A stretch of DNA of 64,000 bases, taken from NCBI GenBank assembly GCA_964006375.1, contig OZ023268.1:87548358-87612357 (forward strand), given 5' to 3'. The position numbers and the translations under genes were made by a program. This DNA comes from Tillus elongatus. Lineage: Eukaryota > Arthropoda > Insecta > Coleoptera > Cleridae. Position 1 is the first letter of the stretch. Each line of letters opens with the position of its first letter. A model generated the notes under the pieces. The model was not told the origin of the DNA, did no database searches, and worked only from the letters and a program-made list of their open reading frames with translations. Shown piece after piece: positions 34,701-49,755 of the stretch.

Positions 34701-35090
34701 ATGTATGTATGTATGTATGTATCCGTCTGATAACTCAAAAATAATTAACCGATTTCGATGAAACTTGGCGAGTGCCTTTCTTTTATTAATGGCTTGGATG
34801 AGTTCGTTATCCAGGAAAATCGGACGGGGTTTTCCGGAAAAATTTTGAGTTTTATTTCAAAAAAAATTTTTCATCCGGAAGTAACAAAGCTCTTTTAATG
34901 AAATTCACTATATATGTTGCCTCAGGAGAGGTCTTACTACGTACCAAAATTAAACTTTCTAAGTTTAGAGAAAATTTAGTTATTCAAATTTCAAATTTTC
35001 TTTCGAAAAAAATTTTTTTCTCCGAAAATTACAAAGTTATTTTGATGAAATTTTGTGGGTATCTTGCCTTATTTTTCCCGTAGAGTGGCT
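34610..35090 (-). repeat. GCR fragment, reverse, without right end
   Basis: (TA)n 34636-34696 and (GTAT)n 34697-34722 are followed by the reverse left-half sequence (ataactcaaaaataattaac, ggcttggatgagttcg). It is nearly parallel to 33821-34200. Confidence 0.7.
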
Positions 35091-35454
35091 AGTAAGGTCC
35101 AATTTAATTCTTAGTTATTGTTCCACGCTTCTATAAAAAGTCTATCATGATTACCCCATGACAATTCCAAAATTTTATGCAAGAACTTTTTTAGCAGATT
35201 TTTAAACACGAAACTTCTTAGGCCTTGGAGAAGCAGAGTGCCTCTGTTCCATCGATTGCTGTTTTGTTTCGGGATCATATATCGTATAAATATTTACCCA
35301 AGTTTTATACATATAAGCGATGACCGCAAACGGCGTCACAGTGTGATAAATGTGACAATACCGGGGAGTCGCATAAACTAGTTTTAGGTTTATTGTTTAA
35401 AAAATTCTTTGACTCTGAAAGCAGAATATACCTTTCTAAGGCACTTGGAGACGT

Positions 35455-35660
35455 GCACCTGGATTGTAGAGTTCTAGATTTTTTAACGAGTCGTATAGGT
35501 CTTTGGCCTCTCAGCGCTGTGTTCCCAATGGGTCTTTTGTGCGTGCCTTTTTTTTAAATATCTGCCCAAAGAAATGAGACTTTTTATGCAGTGTACTATC
35601 TTTTTGGGAGCTATCTCACCTATTTTCTGGTGTGTTAAAATCACAACACCCCACCTCCAG
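35455..35660 (-). pseudogene. I-group LINE 3' end scrap
   Basis: acgagtcgtataggt and ttggcctctcag match 20608-20640, and the minus strand reads IVHCIKSLISLGRYL as at the ORF2 end of that LINE. Only the last part remains. Confidence 0.55.
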
Positions 35661-36282
35661 ATATTTTAGTCTTTTGCAGAACTAAGCAATGCAGTCGGCT
35701 AGGCATTGTTCTGTTATTTCTGGAGTCTGCAGTTTTTACTGACCACCTTACCCATATTCATAAGGTGATACCTTACCAGGTAGTGCCCTGTGGAAAGTCC
35801 TGTGATTATTCTCAAGTCGTTCCTTCCTGTTCAATTCAAAATTTAAGACCAGCATCTGTAAAAGATGTAAATCTTTTACCTGAGGAAGCTAAGGTATATG
35901 GAATTGTAAATAAATTTGGTTGTCATCTGCATATGAAATGTAGCCAACAAGATGTGAGATAATTTCTGCAATTGGTGGTATAAATTACGAATAGTAAAGT
36001 ACACTCTCGTGGGACCTCAAACGATGTTGCAAGTTTATTAGCCTTACATACTTTGTCCCTATATTAGGGTAGAAATGGGCCAGGGCTGACATTTAACTAT
36101 ATTGTTAGTTGGTTGTATACAGTCTCTATTTTTAAACACTTTGTGTTATTTGGAGCTGGCGTGACAACATACTACTTGGTTCCGCAACTAGGTGGCGGCA
36201 CATTGCTTAGTGTCTTACCACTCACTTAGTGTTGGAAGGCTGGCTACCATAGCCGTATTACTTTATAGGTGTATTTTCACTA
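35661..36282. other. No gene recognised
   Basis: Short frames only (for example 35765-35962), with no family resemblance. Confidence 0.45.
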
Positions 36283-36352
36283 CAATTAGTATGCCGTACT
36301 GACGAGCTCTAATTAGAGCGAAACCGGTCTGCGGTTCTAATTGTTGTGAGAA
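36283..36352 (+). ncRNA. Hammerhead-ribozyme-like motif, second type
   Basis: CTGACGA at 36299-36305, stem II GCTCT-AATT-AGAGC, GAAA, stem III CCG-gtctg-CGG, then TT at the cleavage position. CAATTAG upstream can pair with CTAATTG downstream, though the base pair nearest the core is not canonical. The surrounding 36060-36420 may be the tail of a retroelement that I do not recognise. Confidence 0.5.
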
Positions 36353-36601
36353 TGCATCTAGCCTTACAGTCCATTAGATGTATCATTCTTATGCTATCAC
36401 TTGCGTCATACCTGTTAAACACCCGGAGCACAAATTAGTGGCTTCAACCAAATGCCTCAGTAATTCATATGAGATGTAGTAAATGGCAGAATGAACGTAG
36501 CTTTAGAAAAGTGTAATGGCCGAAGCAAACTGATCTACTTTTAATTAGAAGCTCTCAATAAATTGATTGTTGTTGCCGTTACTTGGTGAAACTTGTCCAT
36601 A

Positions 36602-36676
36602 CTACATACAGACTTGGAGACTACTTCTCTGGCTTCACTGTAAAGCCAGAGAAGTAGCCTCCAAGTCTGTATGTAG
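36602..36676. repeat. 75-nt near-perfect hairpin
   Basis: Arms 36602-36635 and 36643-36676 pair at 33 of 34 positions around the 7-base loop cactgta. The flanks also share ctctcaataaa (36552 and 36675). Confidence 0.9.
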
Positions 36677-37686
36677 CTCTCAATAAAGTGATGTCTAGTA
36701 CAGCAGTAGATCAGCTGTGACCATGCCTAAAACCCGACAGCGCAGGTTGTAAGACACCAGCCGAACAAAGATAATCAATAATTATCTATGGACTACTATT
36801 TATAATATTTTAGAAAAAGTGCAAAGACTGAATATTAGATGCATATCTTTCAAACCGTTAGGGTGAGCAGGCTTTGGAACTGCTTTGGCACGTTCTCAGG
36901 CTGCTGGAAATGTCTGTTTGTTTTGTGATGTTTGGCGCGACCCTAGGTGACAAAGTATCCCTGTTTTAAGCCTCAATGGTTTGAATTATTATCATGTGAC
37001 CGCGAACGTTTTGCTATTGGTCCTGACGTAGTTGGATAGAAAATAAATATCATGTTTACATTTGCCTGATGGTATGATAAGTATGGTCACTTGTTTCTCC
37101 ACATCGTGGTGAATTTTATTTGTTTATTGTGTTTCTTCTAGTTGAATACTGTACAGCGTGCGTTATAAAATGCAAGACAAAGGTTTTCAACAGGCGCATT
37201 CAGATAATTTGCCAAAAATTTGCTCATTTATGATGACATCATTCTTTGGTGAAAATCCAGACTTCATAAGCGCTGAAATAAAATGAGCAAAAGCTGGAAG
37301 GTATGTGTAAATAAGTCAATGCTAGTTGAACAAATATTTAGCCAAGTATATCATGTACTTATTTATCTCGTCTGCAATATATTTTGCTTTGAATGAAGTC
37401 AACATAACATGACAACAACATGATCTCAAATCTACCATATGTTTTTCATAGAACAATGTTGTCTGAATTAATTACAGATAATTAATGTAAGCACACCCAA
37501 TAATTCCGTTAATTAATAGCCATGATTTTTGCCGGTCGCTAATTATAAGAGTAAATCTAATAGTTAATACGTACAGATAAACATACTTGACCACAAGGAA
37601 ATTACAACCTAACTTAATAACGTATGATAATAATTTTAACCTTATATCACTAATATTCATTGTGAAAATGAGGAGGTACCTACATT

Positions 37687-37862
37687 ATAATGGTCTTCAC
37701 AACAATACAAGGCGGTTTTCTCAGATAACTGTGAAATTTGCCTTTCATCCCGCTTTATAACTTTGCGCCATTGCTTTCTTATTTGAACCACTTTTGGAAG
37801 AATAAAAAATTGTTTCTTTGGAGTTTTATAGTCGTATTTGTACACATTGGTACTACGCAGTA
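37687..37862 (-). pseudogene. THAP zinc-finger domain, one frameshift
   Basis: Minus strand: YCVVPMC (first cysteine pair, 37857-37859 and 37842-37844), a frame change near 37820, KTPKKQFFILPKVVQIRKQW, RKVIKRDERQ and CCEDHY with the second Cys and His at 37699 and 37690. This is the C-x4-C...C-x2-H arrangement of THAP DNA-binding domains, found in host regulators and in P-element-type transposases. No transposase core or following exon is seen. Confidence 0.55.
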
Positions 37863-38629
37863 TTTATATAAGCGTAATTTTTCATATTATCAAATAAAAT
37901 TAGGTGCAGAAGCCAAGATTCAATCAATAACTTGCAACACAGGATGTAAACACAGAGAAGCCAGTTCATTCTTGACTATTGTACTTTCCCGTGACGTCAC
38001 AAATCATGGCGGCAAAATAGTGGTGTTTGAAATCAATAATGAAATTCGCATTTTCGAATATTTTGGAAATTGTCTGTTGTCCACCTAAAAAAATTATGAA
38101 TTGTCAATACAAGTTATAACTATTGTTACATTCCGATACCTACTTAGGTTTGTTTTAATAATAAAAAAAAATTATTGTTCGGAAACTAAATTAGCTGATC
38201 TGGTTAACGTGTCAGGAGAGGCCTAAATAATTATTCTCTTGCCCAAAGGTTATATAGAATGAAATACCCTGATCGACACTCATACATCGGCTCACTTTTA
38301 AAGATTTTATGGAGAGAATCGATTTTACTGGAAGTACTGACTTTGCAAAACGCAAAGTGGTAAATAGAAACGTGACTAATCAAGAAAATGAACTTGAAAT
38401 TTGTTTGTTTCATGGCTAGGTCCATTTAATTTTAACATCCCTCGTGTCATCGTATTTTTGATTGTTTTGTAGTAAAAGAAAACTCTGGAAAGAAACAAAC
38501 AAAGTCTTATTATGTTAAAGTGAATATATCTAGTACCTTAATGCATACTTCGCGTTCGGTTGGAATGCGCTTTTCTTGTTTCATTAGTACGAACATTAGT
38601 CATCTGGTTAAAGTAGCTGGTGAGACCAA

Positions 38630-38770
38630 AATGGACCGCATTTTCCTTTCTTTCCATTCTTCTCAGTAAAAAAAAACGAAAAGATATGTGTAAAGAAAAT
38701 CAACAAAGCCGGAAATCACACATGCTTTACACGTATTCTTATGTGAAGACCATTCAATATTCGCTGGAGC
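38630..38770 (+). pseudogene. Second THAP-like scrap
   Basis: The plus strand ends in CEDHSIFAGAR at 38742 onward, preceded by a broken KKTKRYV-type basic part and an FPFFPFF-like segment. It is in the opposite orientation to 37687-37862 and may mark the other side of one decayed element. Confidence 0.35.
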
Positions 38771-39210
38771 TCGTTTTCTAGCACTGACTTGATTGACGCA
38801 CATTTTTAAAGGGCTCGTAAGCGGTCGAATTTAAGTTAGCAGAATGTGTAGCCATTACTTTTTATATGCGTGATCCAGATCGAGATCCAGATGCAGATTA
38901 AGATTATGTCGTAAATTAGAAGAATAAGCTGTTCAATATGATTTTAAAGAAGTCGTAGTGGTCTAGGCTGCCATGAATATAATAAAGCGATATGCTTCTG
39001 TATAATTTATATTTATAGTCATAAATCTAAGGAACCTAGCTTACTAAAAAACTTTAACTAACCCTAGTTACAGGCACAGTTTGCTTTATTAGTGAATTTT
39101 CTTTAAAAAAATTCACTAATGAGGAGATCCCGACTTTCGAAATTTGAAAAAATTTCTTCAAATGAGCGCTATTTGGGACCGCTGGAGCCCAAATCAAAGG
39201 TCGGTTTCAG

Positions 39211-39326
<116 letters not shown>

Positions 39327-39338
39327 TATATATTTATA

Positions 39339-42275
<2,937 letters not shown>

Positions 42276-42630
42276 TATATATATTTATGTGTCACACCGC
42301 TAACTCAAAAAATAATGCGCTGATTTTGATAAAGTTTGGTGAGTACCTTCCTTTCGCAAGTGGCTTGGATAAGTTCGTTAGCCAGGAAAATCGGACTAGT
42401 TTTTCCAGGAAAATTTTGCGTTAGGACAACCATATTGGGTGCGATGGTTTATATCATAAAAAGAAAACCATGCACCAAAATTTGAATCTCTACGTTAAAA
42501 TAAAACAAAGTTATAAGCTTTTAAGTTTTTATTCTTAAAACGTCAAAAAAGTCGCGATTCTAAACGTCAAAATTGACATGTTCTAGATAGAGAACTTACA
42601 TGAACGGCTATGCAGCGTAAATGTCGTAAA

Positions 42631-43379
42631 AGAAGTTAAAAAACCTTAAGTTTCAGCTAAAATCTTCGTTGTTCTTTATTTTAATAAATTATTTGCAGAA
42701 AATTAATTTAAAATAAACCCTTTATGTGATGCTTTGGTAGCAGTTTCAGTTATTTATTTAATTTTAAGGAATCAGATTACGCTTATTATGCAGCGTTCTT
42801 TTTTCAATTGTGCAATGTGGAACTTTTTTATGGAGAAACGGTTTGGTAAGAAGTTTCTCCTTTCTATGGACTTCTGCAAGGTGAGTTTTTTACAGTTTGC
42901 ATTTGTAGCTCCGTTGTAGCATGTTTACCTTGCACATAACCTCAAATTGACTTTAGGTCTCTTAACTGTATTGTGGAGTTGAGATCACAGCATTTGTCTG
43001 ATGGTTAATGCATAAAGGGGTTCCTCTAAGCATGTTTCTGAAAATTTTTTTCAAAAAACGAACAATACGCTAATCTGCAATTTACCTATAAATGTTATTA
43101 ATGTTTAAAAAAAATGGAAACAACGCTCGTGCCTGGAATAAAGTTCTCTTCGTCATTTTAACTTTAAATGAAATTTCCTTCTCCAGTTTTGCATCCGTTC
43201 AACACATTGGACACAGAAAATATAGGGATTAACTTAAAATTATCATTTATAATTGAAGGAATTATACAATTTGTTCTAGGTATGCAACGAAAAAATTTAC
43301 ACAAAATAGAATAATTTCTGGATTCTAAAACCTACTGTGGCGCTATAATGAAACAACGTTAAATGAAACGAAAACCATT
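42631..43379. other. No gene recognised
   Basis: AT-rich, no family-like frames. It could be the remainder of the GCR copy, but I could not align it by eye. Confidence 0.4.
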
Positions 43380-44335
43380 TCAGGTTAAGGGATGGAAAAT
43401 ATTTTTACAGTAAAATAAGCTTTCGTACTCCAAAAAACAAGATTTTTATAAGGCGAAATACAATAATGCATAACGATAGTCCACGGCAACAGTACAGTTC
43501 ATATCCAACTGACAAATTATTTTGATAAATGTCAGATCTAGTTTCAAAGTGACATGTAAATAAGTCTTTTGTTTTCTGACATTTGTAATACAAATGTAGA
43601 CATGCTCTTCTTCTTACAGTTATATTTATTTTTGGCCATCGAAATTTTACTCATAGAGTTGGATACAATTTTAGTGACTTTTGAATTTTGAAAAGATTTC
43701 TTTAAATGAGCGCGAAGTAGGCCCCATAGAACCTATATCCGGTTTAGTTTCAGTTTTTATCTGTTTTCATATATACAGGTTGATGCATTTCTAGGGTAAA
43801 GCTCAAAATAACCATTATTATACAAGATATGATAAAAAAATTATATGTTAATTATACGATGTCTGGAGATGCATCTTATAAAATTATTTTTACAATCACA
43901 GGTGGCCCATAAGTCGCTGCTGATGCATTTTTTTTTCCTAATCGAACACGCCTTATAGTATTACAATTTTTGCATTTTCCATCGAAAGGTAATGCAAGTT
44001 TGTAAGAAAATAAATTCGTGACTCAGCAACTGCGTTATGGTAGCGATTTTTCATAAAATGTTTCTTTCGATAGCTTAATTTACTATTAACCTAAGGTTTG
44101 TTGGCCAGGAAACCAGTTTTCTGGACACATTTTAGGTTTATTTTCGGAAGATTTTTGTATATTGTCGAACAATAAAGTTATTTTGATGAAATATGGTACA
44201 TTGTTTCTCCTATATAAGTTATGCTGGTAACCAAATTTGATTCAAGTTTTAAAAAAATATTATATTTCCTATTAAAAACATTTTTATGAAAATTCACAAT
44301 CATAACGCCCTTGCTGCGTCCAGAGATTTTTTAGT
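43380..44335 (-). repeat. GCR fragment, reverse
   Basis: 43400-43780 is the reverse complement of 2460-2810, including gacatttgtaatacaaatg. 43880-44335 contains gtggcccataagtcg, cgaacacgcctt, ctcagcaactgcgttatgg and the end ccttgctgcgtcca. It lacks a TA core. Confidence 0.65.
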
Positions 44336-45170
44336 TCTTTTGATACTATGGTATTTTTTATTACTATCGTGTGTGCTTTCGTGTATTTTAGTGTCTCGTA
44401 ACTGAAATTAATTATCTACATACAAATAACTGTGCTAATTAAATCGTCTTAATAAGCTTTTCTCATATAATCTCGCTCACTTTTACTTAACGAATATTGT
44501 TTATAAGCCTCACCTTTTTTGTAAGTTAATGCCGGTGTGTTATCTGTCCCTGGGAACATATCACATGTTAATTTCTAGTTATACATTCAGGAGAACAAAG
44601 CTTAATATAAATTTTACATTACAATCGAAATCACGATGTAATTTTAACTCTCGATTTTAATGTGGGAAAAGATTTATGTACTGAATCAATTAAAATTTTA
44701 CTTTCTAATTGTCCCTCCTCAAAGGGAATATTTCAACACGTTTTACCATTCCACAAAGATAACGGTGCCTTCCGAACGTAATACTGGAATAACGAATTCT
44801 TTTGTATAAATTGTTTGAGTTTAGTTCTTTTGACTTATTTCGTTCCAATAGAGAAATGTTTTACACAAAAAATGTTACGTTGACTTTAATCTCAAACCCT
44901 AATTCTATAGGATCTAGATTTTTTTTCCGATTTTATCTGGTTAGGATAGCAAATCCCTTTTATATCGAATCACAACAGCACCGAACTAACTAAAGCGCAA
45001 TCGTTGTATGTGTATGTATGAACTCAAGATACAATCCTCTGGTAATTCCTGTCAATTTTTTGTGCGTGTTGGTTGAACATTTGTTGAAAAATTTACTATG
45101 TACACAAATTGCGACGCCAAGGTTTTTAGTTAGCAGTATATACTAAGTGGAGACCACATCCTTTGAACAC
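44336..45170. other. No gene recognised
   Basis: AT-rich sequence without recognisable frames or repeats. Confidence 0.45.
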
Positions 45171-45760
45171 CTGATGATCGTTTCACCAACAAAGTTAGCG
45201 TCAGGGGAGGATAAAAAATTATAAACTATTTAACTACTAAACACCACAATTACACTACGTGTTAGGTAAAAGACTGATACAGGGAGGGATGGAAACTCAG
45301 GCAAATTCTCTGCGTGGGCGTCCTTTTTAAATCCTGTTATAACTTCACCTACAGAGTTTCGGAGTATCTTTAATATGAAAGAGGAAGCGCAGATAGCGAG
45401 CTACTACTCATTGGGGAAGCTCGGTTTAGGAAACTTTTGCTTTGCATGGCCTTACAGATATAAATATTCTCGTAAGCATCTAAGTTCATCAATTGTCTAA
45501 CATTTTTGATCATCTTCAGATTTTCTTTATGTATGTGGTGATTATTATCCCAAGTATGTTGTGCCGCGCATGACTTGTCTATGCTATCATATCTCAACTG
45601 TGCCAAATTTTCCTTAAACCTGGTTTGAATGGTTCTTTTAGTCTTCCCAATGTATTTTAGTTTTATTTTTTTGTCGAAAAAGTTATATGCTGAACTGCAC
45701 AGCATGTTCAAAAATGCTCTCGGGTCCCCTTGCGATTCGCGGTTCAAATCGTAAGCAAAC
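45171..45760 (-). pseudogene. PLE C-terminal fragment and tail
   Basis: 45747-45370 minus: LKYIGKTKRTIQTRFKENLA, with HTWDNNHHIHKENLKMIKNV and NLDAYENIYI, the GIY-YIG domain (second half) and its C-terminal extension. The GIY box itself is deleted and replaced by unrelated residues. Downstream, at 45212-45171, lies a hammerhead-like motif whose CUGAUGA box is shortened to CTGACGC, so the core is lost. Confidence 0.75.
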
Positions 45761-45766
45761 CAACTT

Positions 45767-45898
45767 TTTAGTGACTTTTCTTAGAAAAAATTCACTAATG
45801 GGAAGATCTCGACTTTTGAATTTTGAAAAATTTCTTCAAATGAGCGCGAACTCGGACTCCTAGAACTCATATCCGTGGTCAGTTTCATTTTTTATATG

Positions 45899-45960
<62 letters not shown>

Positions 45961-45966
45961 ATATAA
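45767..45966 (-). repeat. GCR right end, reverse, with (TA)n
   Basis: Hairpin ttagtgacttttc/aaaaaattcactaa at 45767-45798, right-end text, (TA)n 45900-45957, then aaacatataaaa, joined directly to transposase sequence. Confidence 0.75.
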
Positions 45967-47301
45967 AACGCAGAGCATTTTGTGAGTGGTACACTAGAAA
46001 ATGTCAAGAGGATGAACATTTTGTTAATAAAATATTATGGTCTGATGAGAGTATGGTGACTAACAACGGAATATTCAACAGGCGAAATACATATTTCTGG
46101 TCCAGAAGAAATCCCTGTTTATACAAAACGTCTAAGCACCAACACCGTTTTGGTCTCAACATGTGGTTGGGGATGTTAGGGACAAGGATAATTGGGCCAT
46201 TTTTTATCATGGATCACTGACTTTCGACCGGTATCGAAATTTCCTGCAGAATAATTTGGAAGAATGGTTCGATGCTCACTTACCATTAGCAGAGGTCAAT
46301 AACATATGGTTTCAACAAGATGGGGCCCCGACTCATAATTCGAGAACTGTTCAAGAATACCTATCAAACAGGTTTCCTGACAAATGGATAGGTACACATT
46401 CAGCGGTTTCTTGGCCTCCACGATCGCCAGATCTGACACCTCTTGACTTCCATTTTTGGGGGTATGTCAAAAACTACGTATACCAACGAAATTTTCACAC
46501 GGAGGAACGATTACGTCAACTTTACACCAGATGCAGTAAACAATGTTTTGGATTCCACAATTAGACGATCTTACCCATGCCTAGAAAATAAGGGTGATTT
46601 GTTTGAACATATCTTATGATTAAGGCAGATAATATATTTACATATAATATTCATTAGTTAATAAGGTACCTACATTTCATGAATTCAAGTTATTTTATTG
46701 GTTTATTTACTACAAATGTGTTTCTTTTTCATTAATAAGTTTGAAGAATCTTACTGAAAATGTTGTGCTTCATTGACATTTTAAAAGGTACGACCTTACC
46801 GAAATAAACGCTTTTCGAGTATTCAGGGCCGTACTCAGAAGATTATTCCTGAATAATTTTTTTTTTTGACTGAAACAAGCTGAAAATATAATTAAAACCG
46901 TTACAAATAATACATCCTCTCAGTTAGATTTGAAAATGGTTTTAAGTTTTGAAATAAAAATAACAGGGCCGTATTTAAAAAATTAAGTTGACGATGGTTT
47001 CTCGGTGACCAAACGTCGTATTAAAAATCTGTGAACGCTGTCTGATTTAACTTAGAAAGTGACAATGTAAGAGTATGTTTCATTTTTTGATACCTCTCAA
47101 ATTAACGCCAGAAAAAAATAAAATAAAACTTTGAGAAAATTACATTTTCTTAAAAAAATCAAAATGGGTAAAAGATAGCTCACTTTTGAAAACTTCATGT
47201 AAAAGATACTTGAAATGCGTCACTTTTTTATAATTTAAACAAAACTGTAACTCCTACTATTTCCAATATCCCAATGTTATCCCATCCTTATCTTGGACAC
47301 A
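45967..47301 (+). pseudogene. Second copy of the long-TIR transposon, 5' truncated
   Basis: Starts inside the transposase (cgcagagcattttgtgagtg), matching 40910 onward at high identity. The open part 46163-46564 includes WFQQDGAPTHNSRTVQEYL and SWPPRSPDLTPLDFHFWGY. It lacks the GATT insertion of copy 1 but has a deletion of about 26 bp after FHTEERLRQL, and an upstream frame change near 46200. The gene end is at 46617-46619. The right inverted repeat is diverged and ends ccttatcttggacac near 47301. Confidence 0.8.
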
Positions 47302-47413
47302 AATCCACTTTTTTAACATTAATACTAATCAAACGATTATGGGTGATACATCACTGAAGTTGTCGTCAAAAACGCTAGCTTATACAGGGTGATTTTTTTT
47401 CCGGTCCATATAA
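47302..47413. other. Spacer with a lone tacagggtga end
   Basis: A TE-end-like TATACAGGGTGATTTTTT lies at 47391; no partner was found. Confidence 0.35.
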
Positions 47414-47735
47414 AAAATTAAAGTTGATGATGGTTTCTCGGAGACGAAACGTCGAATAAAAAATCTGTAAACACCAACTTGTAGAGCTTAAACAGTGTAC
47501 GTGAGAAAGTGTTTTCTGTTTTTCAGTATCTTCTCAAATAACGCCAGAAAAAAATAAAACCGAAATTGGCGAATTTCGCTTTTTTTCGAATATCTCCGGA
47601 ACTAATCGTAATTTCGAAAATTTCAAAATACCGTTTAATTGAGCTGTAAAATGGGCAACTTTTTTCTAATTTAACCCACCCTGTATCTCTTACGGTTTCC
47701 GATTTCCCCATGCTATCCCCTCCTTATCTGGGACA

Positions 47736-47738
<3 letters not shown>
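47414..47738 (+). repeat. Solo right inverted repeat of the long-TIR transposon
   Basis: Matches 41950-42273 (atggtttctcggagacgaaa to tatcccctccttatct); ends at the (TA)n beginning at 47739. Confidence 0.85.
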
Positions 47739-47801
<63 letters not shown>

Positions 47802-47805
47802 GTAT

Positions 47806-47850
<45 letters not shown>
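47739..47850. repeat. (TA)n microsatellite, interrupted
   Basis: TA tract with a central cgtatatacatatatacata variant. Confidence 0.95.
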
Positions 47851-47858
<8 letters not shown>

Positions 47859-49129
47859 TGTTTCATTAATAGTAGGTATTTGGGGTAGGTATCTCTAAAT
47901 ACCGACCTTAATCATTGTCCTACAAATAATATTCTTTGAGAAAAACCCGTATGCCCGTGCTTGATTTAATAAACAAGGAAAGAGAACTGCTTTAACGAGA
48001 TCCCAATTTGATATTCCCATCAGAGCCCAGGAAGTATTAGATAACAGGATCAAGCACGAGCTAGGGAAATACGGATAACTATTAAATAATTGTTGGCAAC
48101 ACTTACATACTGACAATATATTAGGTTACGTCATAGCAAATTGCTTTGCCCAAGGGGACGTTATACATTTATACACACGTGCCTCCCAAATACAAGGGTT
48201 ATGTAATAAAATTTGAAATTCCTATACTTAGATCGTTTGAAAGCATTTTCTCTCTACTACTCAAGTCATTTAGAATTGTTACATAACATCTTCGGCATTT
48301 TTCTGTTCAATGAACTCTACAAAATTGCCTTAAATTGCTATAAAAATTCATACTTATCTGTCTTATAAACTCAATAACGACATATTTACAGTTGGCGATA
48401 TATTTTGTACCAGCACCTTGTGAGTACTGTTGAAAAGCTTCTGTAATCGGCAAGTTCTCATTAGATTAATGCCGTTCTTCACTCTGAGATCATTCTACAA
48501 AATTCTAAATAATTGTCTTAGAAGTAAAAAAAAAACATTTTCCAATTTAAAAAGCTATTAAGTAATAAGGCGATTTTACAGATTATTCAACGGGAGTCGG
48601 TGGTCGGGGGTGGGGGCGGTTGTTAGGCAGTTGTTCAACATCTGCGAGGGTGTATTGTAATGTAGTTTTCACTTCTTTTAAGCTTCTAAATTCGTCGAAC
48701 CGGCAGTTTTTTATGGACAAAAAGGGAAGGATAACGCGATGTTCGCATTCTGCATTATTTTATCGAAAACATGCTTGAATTTCCCCTTACACTGAAGTTC
48801 TGCGACGATGCATTCTGATGTATTTTTTCATTCGTCTAGCTTTTTAATTGGGTGAGCCACGGGTCTTTTAGTGGAGATATGAGGAGGCCACACGAGTAAT
48901 TTTGTTATGCAAGTAGGTAACCAAATGTCAATAAGTTATTCTGTATATTGACTAGCATTTAGAAATAATAGGTATCTTATTTTTTTAATTGCCGATAGTA
49001 TCCATAAGAAGCAAGTTTCCTTCTGCATCTTGTATTACAGTTCCGTTTTCATTTCAAACTAGTATGTGTCTACCTTTTACTAAATTTATTACTTCTCCCA
49101 TGTTTATAAGAAAGGCTATTGTAAATGTA
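47851..49129. other. No gene recognised
   Basis: The minus strand of 48985-49115 reads FLINMGEVINLVKGRHILV, stop, NENGTVIQDAEGNLLLMDTI, which looks like decayed coding sequence of unknown family. A G-rich patch (ggtcgggggtgggggcgg) lies at 48602-48619. Confidence 0.35.
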
Positions 49130-49420
49130 AATGCAATCGCCGCACTCCAGAATCTGTTGAATAGAGCGTCGCTCGGAGTGACTGATTTTGAGTTCTCGAA
49201 CGACTCACTCCAACGTTCGAGTGTTCACCCGACTAATTTCCGAACGACCTGTTGTTCGGTTTTCACACTAGAGTGATGTTCTTGACCGCACGCGCGTCTA
49301 TGAACAGAAATGTCACTTTGACTTCCTGGCTTCCGCATGCGCAGTGGGGGATAATTAACATGGCTCGCAACTCATGAGTTTTTTTGCCTAATTTACCTAA
49401 CAGCTAAAAGACGGAAATGT
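49130..49420. other. CpG-rich patch of unknown role
   Basis: CpG density is clearly above the surroundings. It contains gcatgcgcagt at 49337-49347, close to the NRF-1 site core, and gcgtcgctcgg, gttcgagtg and gttcggtttt elements. It could be a host promoter or a small MITE; no TIR was proved. Confidence 0.3.
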
Positions 49421-49509
49421 ATCTATTATATTATACTTACATGACCTTGATGTATGGCGGGGCGTAGGTTTTCCTTCTTTTAGCTCTTGATTAGACAAAC
49501 TGATGTCAG

Positions 49510-49755
49510 GGCAGGTCACAAGTAATGATAACAAATAATGAAGTAACCTGCCCTATAGGTCAGTAACCCTGAATGATATTAACAAATAATAACGTACGCG
49601 AACCTATAGGTGAGTAATCATTAATGATATTAACAAATAATAACGTAAGCGACCCTATAGGTCAGTAATCCTGAATAATAATAACAATTAATGAAGTGTA
49701 CGACCCTCCAGGTCAGTGATCGCAAATAATGATAACAATTGATGAAGTTCACGAC
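49510..49755. repeat. Minisatellite, period about 50 bp, five copies
   Basis: Copies start near 49523, 49572, 49623, 49674 and 49724. Each has aat.atattaacaaataat, then aacg or aagt, then ccctataggtcagtaat. Confidence 0.85.
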
